From Sphingomonas sp. GC_Shp_5 (GTDB lineage Bacteria > Pseudomonadota > Alphaproteobacteria > Sphingomonadales > Sphingomonadaceae): a stretch of 64,000 nt of DNA. Made by a program: the position numbers and the translations under genes. The stretch's first letter is position 1. Each line of letters opens with the position of its first letter. The stretch covers positions 1-64,000 of the forward strand of contig NZ_JALNUP010000018.1 of assembly GCF_026540855.1 (NCBI RefSeq), in the 5' to 3' direction. Under the pieces are notes generated by a model. That model worked only from the letters and a program-made list of their open reading frames with translations. It was not told where the DNA came from and did not search any database. Positions 40,766 through 49,503 of this stretch are shown one piece after another.

Positions 40766-42175
40766 ATGACCGAATTCGTCTGCGACGTCGCGGTGATCGG
40801 CGCCGGCACCGCCGGCCTTGCCGCCGAACGCACCGCGCGTCGCGCCGGCGCCAAGACCCTGCTGATCGACGACGGCTTCACCGGATCGACCTGCGCCACC
40901 GTCGGCTGCATGCCCTCCAAGCTGCTGATCACCGCGGCAGCCGCCGCCCATGGCGTTCGCACCGCCGGTACCTTCGGGATCGACGTGGCGCCGCCCCGCG
41001 TGGACGGTGTCGCCGTGCTCGCACGGGTCCGCACGCAGCGCGACGCCTTCGTGTCGAGCATGCTCACGTCGATCGAGAAGCTGCCCGAGGAGATCAAGGT
41101 AAACGCCCGCGCGACGTTCAGCGGCGCCGATACCCTCGCGCTCAGCAACGGTGATACGGTTCGGGCCAAGGCGATCGTCATCGCCACCGGCTCGCATCCA
41201 CAAGTGCCCGAGCCATTTGCCGCATTGGGCGATCTGGTACTGACCAACGAGACGATCTTCGATCTCGCCGATCTTCCCCGGTCGCTGGCCGTGATCGGCG
41301 CCGGCGCGCTGGGGATCGAACTTGCCCAGGCGATGGCGCGCCTGGGAGTCGAGGTCGCGGTGTTCGACAAGGGCGATACGCTGGCGGGGCTCAAGGACGC
41401 GATGGTCGCCGATGCGCTGCACACGATCCTGGCGCGGGACATGGATGTGCACCTCGGCGTCGACACCACGCCGAGCCGCGAGGGCGAGCAGGCGGTGCTG
41501 CGCTGGACCGGCGCCAGCGCGGGCATGCGGGCGTTCGACAAGGTGCTGGTCGCCGCCGGGCGGCCGCCCTCGCTCGACGGCCTGAGCCTCGATAAAACCG
41601 GGCTCGACCTCGACGACCATGGCGTGCCGCTGTTCGACCGCACGACCATGCAATGCGGCCGATCGGCGATCTTCCTCGCCGGCGACGCCGATGCGGATGC
41701 GCCGGTGCTGCACGAGGCATCGTCGGAAGGCGCGATTGCCGGCCGCAATGCCGCCAGCTTTCCCGACGTCCACCATTCGGAGCGCAGCGTCGCCTTTTCG
41801 ATCACCTTCACCGACCCGCCGGTCGCGGTGGTCGGCAAGCCGAGCCAGGAAGACAGCGTGATCGGCGTCTCGCCCTATGATGACCAGGGCCGCGCCAAGA
41901 TCATGGCGCAGGCCGAGGGGCTGGTGCGCCTCTATGCGTCGCGGCCCGACGGTCGGCTAACCGGCGCGGCGATGGTGGGGCCGGGGATGGACCATATCGG
42001 CCATCTGCTCGCCTGGGCGATCGGCCGCGGCGAGACGGCGACCAGTCTGCTCGATCTGCCCTTCTATCATCCGACGCTCGAAGAGGGCCTCAAGGCCGGG
42101 CTGCGCGAGATCTGCCACACCGTTCACGCGCCGATCCCGGACGACCAGGACGAGGGCAGCCCCGCCGGCGGTTAA
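40766..42175 (+). CDS. Dihydrolipoyl-dehydrogenase-like pyridine nucleotide-disulphide oxidoreductase
   Basis: A 469-aa class I flavoprotein disulphide reductase: FAD motif VIGAGTAGLAAERTA, redox-active cysteines in STCATVGCMPSK (C-x4-C), NAD motif VIGAGALGIELAQAM, FAD-binding FLAGDADAD and C-terminal active-site HPTLEEGLK. Dihydrolipoyl dehydrogenases usually use C-x4-C as here. It is not next to 2-oxoacid dehydrogenase genes, so it may instead reduce another disulphide or quinone. It precedes the GST gene by 33 bases. Confidence 0.85.
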   Translation: MTEFVCDVAVIGAGTAGLAAERTARRAGAKTLLIDDGFTGSTCATVGCMPSKLLITAAAAAHGVRTAGTFGIDVAPPRVDGVAVLARVRTQRDAFVSSMLTSIEKLPEEIKVNARATFSGADTLALSNGDTVRAKAIVIATGSHPQVPEPFAALGDLVLTNETIFDLADLPRSLAVIGAGALGIELAQAMARLGVEVAVFDKGDTLAGLKDAMVADALHTILARDMDVHLGVDTTPSREGEQAVLRWTGASAGMRAFDKVLVAAGRPPSLDGLSLDKTGLDLDDHGVPLFDRTTMQCGRSAIFLAGDADADAPVLHEASSEGAIAGRNAASFPDVHHSERSVAFSITFTDPPVAVVGKPSQEDSVIGVSPYDDQGRAKIMAQAEGLVRLYASRPDGRLTGAAMVGPGMDHIGHLLAWAIGRGETATSLLDLPFYHPTLEEGLKAGLREICHTVHAPIPDDQDEGSPAGG

Positions 42176-42208
42176 TCCGGGCACGTACTTCAGTTTGAGG
42201 ACATTTCC

Positions 42209-42835
42209 ATGCTCACGCTCCACATGCTTGAATATTCCCGCGGCCTGCGCATCGTCTGGCTGCTCGAGGCGCTCGGCACGCCCTATGAGGTCGTCACCTA
42301 CCAGCGCGACGCCGAGATGCACGCGCCGCCCGCGCTGAAGGCGATCCATCCGCTCGGCAAGTCGCCGGTGATCGTCGATGGCGACCTCACCCTTGCCGAA
42401 TCCGCGACGATCCTGCGCTATCTCCACGATGCCTACGGGGATGGCCGTTTCGCGCCCGCCAAGGGCAGCAATGCGCACGCGCTTCACGAGGAATGGCTCG
42501 ATTACGTCGAGAGCTCGGCGATGCAGCCGATGATCATCGCGCTGATGGACCGGCTGCGCGGCGGGGTCGGCGCGACGATGACCGGCATGGCCGATGCCGC
42601 GATCCCGCGGTCGCTGGAGTACATTGCCGATGGCGTCGGCACCAAGCCGTTCCTGATGGGCGACACGCCGATGCTCGCCGATATCCAGATGACCTATCTG
42701 TTCGCGATCGCTGAGCGCGGCGGCGTGCTGGCCGATCATCCGCGCGCCGCCGCTTATTGGCAGCGGTTGCAGGATCATCCAGGCTTCCGCCGCGCGGTCG
42801 AGGTCGCCGGCCCGATCATGCCGCCAAGCGCCTGA
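42209..42835 (+). CDS. Glutathione S-transferase
   Basis: A 208-aa cytosolic GST: N-terminal thioredoxin-fold domain (LTLHMLEYSRGLRIVWLLEALGTPYEV with active-site Ser/Tyr in YSRG, cis-Pro in GKSPVI, glutathione-binding ESATILRYL) and a helical C-terminal domain with LADIQMTYLFAIAE. It conjugates or reduces electrophiles with glutathione. It forms a likely operon with the disulphide reductase upstream and the DUF697-like gene 11 bases downstream. Confidence 0.9.
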   Translation: MLTLHMLEYSRGLRIVWLLEALGTPYEVVTYQRDAEMHAPPALKAIHPLGKSPVIVDGDLTLAESATILRYLHDAYGDGRFAPAKGSNAHALHEEWLDYVESSAMQPMIIALMDRLRGGVGATMTGMADAAIPRSLEYIADGVGTKPFLMGDTPMLADIQMTYLFAIAERGGVLADHPRAAAYWQRLQDHPGFRRAVEVAGPIMPPSA

Positions 42836-42846
42836 GGAGACACGCC

Positions 42847-43302
42847 ATGCCCATCCCCATCGACCGACTCGATGTGATCCGCGCCGACTGCCGGCGGCTG
42901 GTGACCAAGCGATCGCTGATGGCAGCCGGCGCCGCGGTGGTGCCGGTGCCCGGCGTCGACATGGTCGCCGACGTCGGCCTGCTGGCCAGCCTGCTGCCCG
43001 ATATCAGCCAGCGCTTCGGCCTCGACGCCAAGCAGGTGGCGAGGCTCGAACCGCATGTCGCCGAACGGGTGTTCGTGATCGCGTCGAGCATGGGCAACAC
43101 CGTGATCGGCCGCATGGTCACCAAGCGGCTGGTGACGGCGCTGCTGCGCCGGGTGGCGACCCGCGTCGCCGCGGCGTCGGTTGCCAAATATGTGCCGGTG
43201 GTGGGGTCCGGGATCGCTGCGGGGATCAGCTTCGGCGCCATGAAGCTGGTCGGCAACGCCCATATCGAGGACTGCTACCGCATCGCCCGGGACCTGCCCT
43301 GA
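42847..43302 (+). CDS. DUF697/EcsC-like membrane-associated protein
   Basis: A 151-aa protein rich in Ala/Val with two amphipathic-to-hydrophobic stretches (about 27-50, GVDMVADVGLLASLLPDI after VPVPG; and 98-128, YVPVVGSGIAAGISFGAMK). The VPVPGxDxxADxxLL and YxPxxGSxIAAG patterns match the DUF697 family found on GTPase-linked proteins. It probably associates with the inner membrane; the function is unknown. It ends the GST operon. Confidence 0.7.
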   Translation: MPIPIDRLDVIRADCRRLVTKRSLMAAGAAVVPVPGVDMVADVGLLASLLPDISQRFGLDAKQVARLEPHVAERVFVIASSMGNTVIGRMVTKRLVTALLRRVATRVAAASVAKYVPVVGSGIAAGISFGAMKLVGNAHIEDCYRIARDLP

Positions 43303-43311
43303 CCCGATGGC

Positions 43312-43346
43312 AAAAGGGAGCGACCAGGCATCGCCCGGCCGCTCCC
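43312..43346 (-). terminator. Intrinsic terminator between convergent genes
   Basis: A 7-bp GGGAGCG / CGCTCCC stem around a GC-rich loop. On the minus strand it is followed by TTTT, so it ends the DUF4142 transcript; the same hairpin may also stop the plus-strand operon. Confidence 0.6.
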
Positions 43347-43367
43347 ACGCCGTCGGGATCCGTCAGA

Positions 43368-43937
43368 TCAGGACTTGAGCGCCTTGGCCATGTTGAGGTG
43401 CGCCGCGACGGTCGGCACCAGGCCGGTCGCGAACGTCTTGAGCGCGGGCACGTCGCCGGTCGCGGCATAGCCCTTGAGCGTGTCCAGCGTCTGCTGATGC
43501 GCCGCGGTCTGCTCGGCGATGTAGTCCTGATCGAAGTCCGCACCGGTCTTGGCGGTGAGCGCGGCGAGCTTCTGCTCCTGCTCGGCGTTGAGCGCCGGGT
43601 TCGGCGTGATCGCCGGGGTGAGGCTGGCGGCGGTCGCCTTGAGCTTGGCGGTCGAGGCGGTGTGCGCGTCGATCATCTTCTGCGCATACTTCTTGATCGC
43701 TGCCGACGACGAGGTGGCGAGCGCCGCCTTGGAGGTGGCGATCTCGAACGCATCGCTGGCCGCTGCCATATTGGCGAAGGACTGGCCGCCCGACGCGACC
43801 GGCATCGCCGCTGTGTCGTTGTCGATCACCGTGGTATCATTGGCGACGACGGTGTTGCTGGTCGTCGTCTCTTCCTTGTGGCCGCAGGCCGCGAGGCCCA
43901 GGCTCGCCGCTGTCAGCAGCATCACGCCCTTGATCAT
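43368..43937 (-). CDS. DUF4142-family lipoprotein
   Basis: A 189-aa protein with a lipoprotein signal (MIKGVMLLTAASLGLAAC), a Thr/Asn/Asp-rich linker and a DUF4142 four-helix ferritin-like bundle (FANMAAASDAFEIATSKAAL ... IKKYAQKMIDAHTASTAKLK ... QQTLDTLKGYA ... LKTFATGLVPTVAAHLNMA). The start at 43937 is favoured: the longer reading frame to 43979 would run into the EcfG-type promoter at 43971-43995. The AGGG site lies about eight bases upstream. Members are stress-induced outer-membrane-associated proteins of unknown activity. Confidence 0.85.
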   Translation of the reverse strand: MIKGVMLLTAASLGLAACGHKEETTTSNTVVANDTTVIDNDTAAMPVASGGQSFANMAAASDAFEIATSKAALATSSSAAIKKYAQKMIDAHTASTAKLKATAASLTPAITPNPALNAEQEQKLAALTAKTGADFDQDYIAEQTAAHQQTLDTLKGYAATGDVPALKTFATGLVPTVAAHLNMAKALKS

Positions 43938-43970
43938 TGTCATCATCCCTGACTGTTTCGTCGCTACTCG

Positions 43971-43995
43971 AACGTCCATCCCGCGGCGGCGTTCC
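43971..43995 (-). promoter_or_regulatory. EcfG-type general stress promoter
   Basis: On the minus strand the sequence reads GGAAC, 16 bases, CGTT, an exact match to the consensus of the alphaproteobacterial general-stress sigma factor EcfG (GGAAC-N15-17-CGTT). It lies 34 bases upstream of the DUF4142 start codon chosen here. Confidence 0.7.
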
Positions 43996-44097
43996 GACGC
44001 GGTCTACGACGCCCGGTTCGGACCTTTGTCCAGCGCTCCTCGTTCTAGCCAGCAACTCGCGGGGTAGCTCCGCGGGATCAGCGCAAGGAACCGACAG

Positions 44098-44511
44098 ATG
44101 AGCATTTTCGGCAGCATCATGAACAAGATCTTCCATCATTCGAGCGCCGCAGCCGCGACCGCGTCGACTCCTGACCAGGCGTCGACCCCCGCGGTGCCGG
44201 CAGCAGCAGCGCCCGCCGCTGCCGCGACGCCAGCGGCCGCTGCCGCCCCGCAGTCGGTCGACGTCGGCGCGGTGCTGGCGGAAATGGCAGCGATGAAGGA
44301 CGGCGGGGGCAATTATCAGAGCTCGATCGTCGATCTGCTCAAGCTGCTCGATCTCGATTCCAGCCTTGCCGCCCGCAAGGAACTCGCAAACGAGCTTAAC
44401 GTCCACGCCGGCGCGGACGGCAGCGCTGAAGAGAATATCGCCCTGCACAAGGCGGTGATGGCCAAGCTCGCCGACAACGGCGGCATCGTACCGGACAGCC
44501 TGCGCAACTGA
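44098..44511 (+). CDS. DUF3597-family protein
   Basis: A 137-aa protein: N-terminal MSIFGSIMNKIFHH, a low-complexity Ala/Pro linker (about 17-50) and a C-terminal domain VDVGAVLAEMAAMKDGGGNYQSSIVDLLKLLDLDSSLAARKELANELN typical of DUF3597 (BON-like small helical domain). The ATG follows AAGGAACCGACAG. It diverges from the DUF4142 gene. The family is common in sphingomonads; its role is unknown. Confidence 0.82.
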   Translation: MSIFGSIMNKIFHHSSAAAATASTPDQASTPAVPAAAAPAAAATPAAAAAPQSVDVGAVLAEMAAMKDGGGNYQSSIVDLLKLLDLDSSLAARKELANELNVHAGADGSAEENIALHKAVMAKLADNGGIVPDSLRN

Positions 44512-44571
44512 CCGGTCTTCGTTTGGCCGAGGGGCAAGCTGCTCAGGCCGACACAACATGGGTACGATCGA

Positions 44572-44601
44572 GGGGACAGCGAAGCGTGCTTTGCTGTCCC
44601 C
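44572..44601. repeat. Strong inverted repeat, possible transcript end
   Basis: A 9-bp perfect stem GGGGACAGC / GCTGTCCCC with a 12-base loop that can pair further (AGC/GCT). It lies 61 bases after the DUF3597 stop. No T-run follows, so it may be a Rho-assisted or processing hairpin rather than an intrinsic terminator. Confidence 0.4.
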
Positions 44602-44703
44602 TGATGCGTTCAAGCTTGTCCACCAAGCCAGACTGATGCAGATCAATGGAATATCGAGGGAAATTGCGGCGATTGAATGAGTTGGGGCAGCCAGGAGATT
44701 GCC

Positions 44704-44973
44704 ATGCCCCGCTACCATTTCCGTGTCGAAGGCGACGGACCGCCCGTGGACGGGGATTATTTCGAACTGCCCAACATCGAAACCGCTCGGTCCCAGGCCG
44801 TGATCCTCACCGGCGCGATGCTGCAGGAGGTGGATGGTGCGTTCTGGCAGGAAAGCTATTGGCGGCTCGACCTGCTCGACGACACCGGCCTGCTGCTCTC
44901 GTCGATCGAGGTCCAGGGCTCGACGGCGCCAGCCGCTCATCCGGCGGTGTTGCCACAACCGGGCGCCAGCTGA
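44704..44973 (+). CDS. DUF6894-like small protein
   Basis: An 89-aa protein from the ATG at 44704 (PRYHFRVEGDGPPVDGDYFELPNIETARSQAV...), with AGGAG eight bases upstream; an in-frame ATG at 44677 would add nine residues. Pattern PRYHFxVxxG...D...G.E(L)...A...A is that of DUF6894, a family of small cytoplasmic proteins with no known role, common in rhizobia and sphingomonads. Confidence 0.75.
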   Translation: MPRYHFRVEGDGPPVDGDYFELPNIETARSQAVILTGAMLQEVDGAFWQESYWRLDLLDDTGLLLSSIEVQGSTAPAAHPAVLPQPGAS

Positions 44974-45073
44974 GCAGGCGCAGCATAGCTTTCGTACTGA
45001 GCGGTATAGAAAGCCTGAATTGAGCCATGGCCGGTGAGGTCTATTTCCACAGCATTCCTTGTGGAGATACACG

Positions 45074-45823
45074 ATGACGGATCTGAACGGCAAAATCGCG
45101 TTGGTTACCGGTGCCTCGCGCGGGCTCGGCCGCGCCACCGCGGTTGCTCTTGCGGCGCGTGGCGCCCGGGTGCTGGTCCACTATGGCGCGAGCAGCGGGG
45201 CGGCGGACGCGGTGGTCGCGCAGATCCGCGACGACGGCGGTGATGCTGAGGCGATCGGCGCCGATCTTGCCGCAGCGGACGGTGCGCATCGGCTCGCGGC
45301 GGCGGTGCGTGATCTTGGCATCAACCAGCTTCACGTGCTGGTCGCCAACGCCGGTATCGCCGATCTCGCATCGATCGAGGGCCAGACAGTCGACTCGTTT
45401 GATCGCCACTTTGCGGTCAACGTCCGTGCGCCTTTCTTTCTGGTTCAGCAGCTTCTTCCCATCCTCGGCGAGGGCAGCAGCGTAATTTTCCTGTCGTCGG
45501 TGGTGGCGCGCGTCGCCTTCGACGGCACTGCGATCTATTCGGCGACCAAGGGCGCGGTCGAGGTGCTCACCCGCAACCTTGCCAAGGAACTCGGCCCCCG
45601 CGGGATCCGCGTCAACGCCATCGCGCCCGGCGCGATCGACACCGACATGGCGCAGGTGTTTCTCGGCACCGAGGAAGGCCGCGAGTTTATCAAGAGCGTG
45701 CAGGCGCTGAAGCGGATCGGCCAGCCCGACGACATCGCCGATGCCGTGCTGTTCCTCGCCTCCGACCAGTCGCGCTGGGTGGACGGCCGCTCACTCGAGG
45801 TCAGCGGCGGCGCCAATCTCTGA
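45074..45823 (+). CDS. Short-chain dehydrogenase (FabG-like)
   Basis: A 249-aa SDR: cofactor motif TGASRGLGR, NAGIADLAS, catalytic Ser in LSSVVARV and Tyr-x-x-x-Lys in YSATK, then a C-terminal WVDGRSLEVSGGANL. Reduces a keto group with NADPH; the substrate is unknown. The ATG at 45074 follows GTGGAGATACACG. It ends 5 bases before a strong terminator-like hairpin. Confidence 0.9.
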   Translation: MTDLNGKIALVTGASRGLGRATAVALAARGARVLVHYGASSGAADAVVAQIRDDGGDAEAIGADLAAADGAHRLAAAVRDLGINQLHVLVANAGIADLASIEGQTVDSFDRHFAVNVRAPFFLVQQLLPILGEGSSVIFLSSVVARVAFDGTAIYSATKGAVEVLTRNLAKELGPRGIRVNAIAPGAIDTDMAQVFLGTEEGREFIKSVQALKRIGQPDDIADAVLFLASDQSRWVDGRSLEVSGGANL

Positions 45824-45827
45824 TGAG

Positions 45828-45859
45828 AGCGGGCAGCGACAGCGACGTCGCTGCCCGCT
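45828..45859. terminator. Bidirectional terminator-like hairpin
   Basis: A perfect 13-bp stem AGCGGGCAGCGAC / GTCGCTGCCCGCT with a 6-base loop between the convergent SDR and Gfo/Idh genes. No long T-run, but stem strength and convergent position support a shared transcript end. Confidence 0.6.
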
Positions 45860-45867
45860 TCATTGGC

Positions 45868-46983
45868 TCAGGCCGATTGCGGGATGACGCTGATCAGCTC
45901 GTCCTCGCTCGGCTCCTTCGCCGGCTTCAGCTTGAGCGCCTGGTCCGGCTGCACGTAGCGGCTGCGCTGGAACGGCTCGAGCGTCACCGTCTCACCGCTG
46001 TCGAGCGATTGCTCCACTGCGGCAAGTACGCGCATGTCGCACCAGCCTTCCTCGCCATCGGCCTGCGGGGCACGATCCTCGAGGATACAGGCGGAGAAAT
46101 ACTGCGTCTCGTTGCCGAACTGCTCGACGGGATCGAAGCTGTGCTTCTTGCTGCCCTCCTCGGTGGTCTCGGTATAGGCGATCCCCACCTTGGGGCCGAA
46201 CATGAAGCAGGGATCGGCGTGGACCGTGGCCTTGGTGCCGACCAGCGTGAAATTCTCGGCCGAGGCACTGGCGTAGCTGACGGTGAACTGCGCCACCCGC
46301 TCGCCCGGAAAGCGTAGCGTCACCGCCACCGTGTCGTGGAAGTTAAAGCCGCGGCCGGGCGTCTTGGTACCGATGGCGTGGACCGCGATTGGCTCGGCGG
46401 CGAACAGATTGCGCACCGCGTTGAGCGGATAGGTGCCCATGTCCGGCACCGGCCCACCCCAATAACCGTTGTGGCCGCGCGAATTGGCCTCGGCGACATT
46501 CTGCGCGAACACGCTCGTGAACGCGAGCAGCTCGCCGAACTCGCCGGCCTGGGCGCGGGTGAACATCTCGACATTGCCGGGCTCGTGGTGGAGCCGATAG
46601 GCGACCATCAGCTTGGCGCCGCTCTGGCGTTGCGCGGCGATGATCTGCTCGGCCTCGGCGACGCTGGAGGCCATCGGCTTTTCGAGCAGCACGTGGATGC
46701 CCGCCTCCAGCGCCTTCACGGCATAGGGCGTGTGGAGGAAATTGGGGGTCGCGACATAGACCGCATCGATCTCGCCCGAGGCGAGCAACTGATCATAATC
46801 GTCATAGGACCAGGCCTTGATGCCGTAATCGCCGGCGAGCTTGTCGGCCTTGACCGGGTCGTCGGTGACCAGCGCGACCAGCTCGGAATTGTCGGTGCGC
46901 GCGATGCCGGGCATGAACGCCTGCTGCGAAATCTGGCCGCCCGCCACCACGGCATAGCGGATCTTCTTGGTATGTCCGAACAT
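45868..46983 (-). CDS. Gfo/Idh/MocA oxidoreductase (glucose-fructose oxidoreductase-like)
   Basis: A 371-aa oxidoreductase: Rossmann motif YAVVAGGQISQQAFMPG, EKP in LLEKPMASSVAEA, and VPDMGTYPLNAVRNLFAAEP in the second domain. No signal peptide. The family oxidises pyranoses or reduces keto-sugars. It diverges from the GH3 glycosidase at 47188, sharing a 204-bp upstream region; co-regulation with glycoside breakdown is plausible. Confidence 0.88.
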   Translation of the reverse strand: MFGHTKKIRYAVVAGGQISQQAFMPGIARTDNSELVALVTDDPVKADKLAGDYGIKAWSYDDYDQLLASGEIDAVYVATPNFLHTPYAVKALEAGIHVLLEKPMASSVAEAEQIIAAQRQSGAKLMVAYRLHHEPGNVEMFTRAQAGEFGELLAFTSVFAQNVAEANSRGHNGYWGGPVPDMGTYPLNAVRNLFAAEPIAVHAIGTKTPGRGFNFHDTVAVTLRFPGERVAQFTVSYASASAENFTLVGTKATVHADPCFMFGPKVGIAYTETTEEGSKKHSFDPVEQFGNETQYFSACILEDRAPQADGEEGWCDMRVLAAVEQSLDSGETVTLEPFQRSRYVQPDQALKLKPAKEPSEDELISVIPQSA

Positions 46984-47187
46984 GGTATTCTCCGGTGCTG
47001 CATGCTGGATAGCTGTCGACCCAACGAGGCGCCGCCGCGATCGTTGCGCTGCGGGGGAGATGCACCACCGATCGCCAGCCCTTGTCCGAACCGGCGATTT
47101 GCGCTCAACATCACCACGTCCCTTCCGGCCGGGAGAGCCGGGAGCGGGGCACCAGCGCGAGCAACGCGCGGCGAATAGGGGAGAGAG

Positions 47188-49437
47188 ATGGCCGGACGAT
47201 TCAACAGGCTCCTGATCGGGGCGTCGATCATCGCGACCGCCGGGAGTGCCACGGTGGTGCTGGCGCAGCGATCACCGCCGACGGCCGCGGCCGCCCGCGC
47301 GCGCGCCGATGCGCTGGTTGCGCGGATGACGCTCGACGAGAAGATCGCGCTGGTCCACGGGCTGTTCCCGCCGATGGCGGCGGGCAAATCGGCCAATGAA
47401 CTGATTCCCTCGGCCGGGCATATCGATGGCAATGCCCGGCTTGGCGTGCCGCTGGTGCGCGAAAGCGATGCCTCGCTCGGCGTCGCCAACCAGGTCGAGC
47501 AGCGCAAGGGCGATGTCGCCACCGCGCTGCCGTCCAGCCTTGCCACCGCGGCGAGCTTCGATACCGAGATCGCCCGCGCCGGCGGCGCGATGATCGGCGC
47601 CGAGGCGCGGTCCAAGCGCTTCAACGTGCTGCTGGCGGGCGGCGTCAACCTCACCCGCGATCCGTGGAACGGGCGCAACTTCGAATATCTTGGCGAGGAT
47701 CCGCTGCTCGCCGGCACGCTGGCAGGTGCGCATATCGCCGGGGTGCAATCGAACGGCATCGTCTCCACGGTCAAGCATTTCGCGCTCAATGCGCAGGAGA
47801 CCGGGCGGACCGTCGCCGATGCGCGGATCGGCGAGGCGGCGTTCAGGATGAGCGACCTGCTCGCCTTCGAGCTCGCGATCGAACAGGGCCACCCCGGCGC
47901 GGTGATGTGCGCCTATAACAAGGTCAACGGCGACTGGGCGTGCGAGAATGAATTCCTGCTCAACCAGGTGCTCAAGCGCGACTGGCATTATCCCGGCTGG
48001 GTGATGAGCGACTGGGGCGCGGTCCATTCCACCGTCAAGGCCGCCAACGTCGGGTTCGACCAGCAATCCGGCCAGGAGCTCGACCGTGCGCCCTATTTCT
48101 CGGCGCCGCTCAAGGCCGCGGTGGAGAGCGGCAAGGTGTCGCCACGGCGGCTCGATGACATGGTCGCGCGCTATCTCACCGGGTTGATCGAAACCGGCGC
48201 GTTCGACCGGGCGATGCCCGCCAAGGCGGAGACGCCCGATTATGCGGTCCATGCGCTGGTCGCGCAGCGCGCCGCCGAGGCAGGGATCGTGCTGCTCAAG
48301 AATGACGGCGATCTGCTCCCGCTCGCGCGCACCGCCCGGCGGATCGTGGTGATCGGCGGCGCCGCGGATCTCGGCGTGCTCTCGGGTGGTGGGTCGAGCC
48401 AGGTCCGTTCGGTAGGCGGCGCGCCGATCGAGATCCCGTTGGCGACCGGCGGCTCGGCCTCGTTCGCGCGGATCACCTATCATGCCTCCTCGCCGCTGAA
48501 GGCGCTGCGCGCGGCATTGCCCGATGCCGAGGTGACCTTCGTCGACGGTCGCAACCTCAATGCGACGCTCGATGCCGCGCGCCGTGCCGATCTCGCGATC
48601 GTCTTCGCGACGCAATGGACCACCGAGGCCGACGACGTGCCCGATCTGCGCCTGCCCAACCAGCAGGATGCGCTGATCGCCGCGGTCGCCGCGGCGCAGC
48701 CGCATACGGTGGCGGTGCTCGAGACCGGCGGGCCGGTGCTGATGCCCTGGCTCGATCATGTGCCCGCGGTGGTCCAGGCCTGGTATCCCGGCCAGCGCGG
48801 CGGCGAGGCGATCGCCAGCATCCTCACCGGCAAGGTCAATCCTTCCGGCCGGCTGCCGATCACCTTCCCCGCGCGCGAGGCGCAGGCACCGCGGCCCCGC
48901 CCGGTCGGGCTTGATCGATTGTCGGCGGCCGAGGCGCAGGCGGCGGCGGATCCCGGCAGCGGCGCTCACCTCGACCTGCCGAGCTTCCCGATCGACTATG
49001 TCGAGGGCGCCGACGTCGGCTATCGCTGGTATGAGCGCAAGGCCCAGCAGCCGCTGTTCGCCTTCGGCCATGGGCTGAGCTACACCCGCTTCGCCTATTC
49101 GAACCTCACCGTCACCGGCGGCAAGACGCTCACCGTCGCGTTCGATGTCGCCAACACCGGCCAGCGCGCCGGCGCCGACGTGCCGCAGGTCTATGTCCGC
49201 CGCAACGGCGGCGATGCGCCGATGCGGCTCGCGGGCTTTCGCCGGGTGACGCTCCAGCCCGGCGAGGTCCGCCACGTCACGCTCGCCGCCGAGCCGCGGG
49301 TGATCGCCGACTATGACACGGGGCTGCCCGGCTGGCGGATCAGGCCCGGCGCCTATACCGTCGCGCTCGCGCATGATGCCGCGGACCGGACGATGACTGC
49401 CACCGCGACGCTCGCCGCGGCGACGATGAAGCCCTGA
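47188..49437 (+). CDS. Glycoside hydrolase family 3 (beta-glucosidase-like)
   Basis: A 749-aa secreted enzyme (signal peptide residues 1-26). The N-terminal TIM-barrel domain carries the GH3 active-site motif GWVMSDWGAVHST with the nucleophile Asp, preceded by KHFALNAQETGR and MCAYNKVNGDW; the second alpha/beta sandwich domain has IVLLKNDGDLLPL and a C-terminal fibronectin-like domain (FAFGHGLSYTRFAYSNLTV ... NTGQRAGADVPQVYV) completes the family plan. It cleaves beta-linked glucosides or xylosides in the periplasm. The ATG has an AGGGGAGAG site. Confidence 0.93.
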   Translation: MAGRFNRLLIGASIIATAGSATVVLAQRSPPTAAAARARADALVARMTLDEKIALVHGLFPPMAAGKSANELIPSAGHIDGNARLGVPLVRESDASLGVANQVEQRKGDVATALPSSLATAASFDTEIARAGGAMIGAEARSKRFNVLLAGGVNLTRDPWNGRNFEYLGEDPLLAGTLAGAHIAGVQSNGIVSTVKHFALNAQETGRTVADARIGEAAFRMSDLLAFELAIEQGHPGAVMCAYNKVNGDWACENEFLLNQVLKRDWHYPGWVMSDWGAVHSTVKAANVGFDQQSGQELDRAPYFSAPLKAAVESGKVSPRRLDDMVARYLTGLIETGAFDRAMPAKAETPDYAVHALVAQRAAEAGIVLLKNDGDLLPLARTARRIVVIGGAADLGVLSGGGSSQVRSVGGAPIEIPLATGGSASFARITYHASSPLKALRAALPDAEVTFVDGRNLNATLDAARRADLAIVFATQWTTEADDVPDLRLPNQQDALIAAVAAAQPHTVAVLETGGPVLMPWLDHVPAVVQAWYPGQRGGEAIASILTGKVNPSGRLPITFPAREAQAPRPRPVGLDRLSAAEAQAAADPGSGAHLDLPSFPIDYVEGADVGYRWYERKAQQPLFAFGHGLSYTRFAYSNLTVTGGKTLTVAFDVANTGQRAGADVPQVYVRRNGGDAPMRLAGFRRVTLQPGEVRHVTLAAEPRVIADYDTGLPGWRIRPGAYTVALAHDAADRTMTATATLAAATMKP

Positions 49438-49503
49438 ACCCCTGGCCGACGCCTTCTCCTTCGCCTGGGAAGGCGTCGGCCGCGGCCACGGTTGGCCGCG
49501 CGG

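Noticed and set aside
43938..43979. Longer N-terminus for the DUF4142 protein
   Set aside because: It would run into the GGAAC-N16-CGTT promoter and add a charged segment ahead of the lipoprotein signal.
47272..49374. Minus-strand ORF of 700 aa antisense to GH3
   Set aside because: Low-complexity, Arg/Gly/His-rich product and exact antisense to a canonical GH3 gene; typical high-GC shadow ORF.
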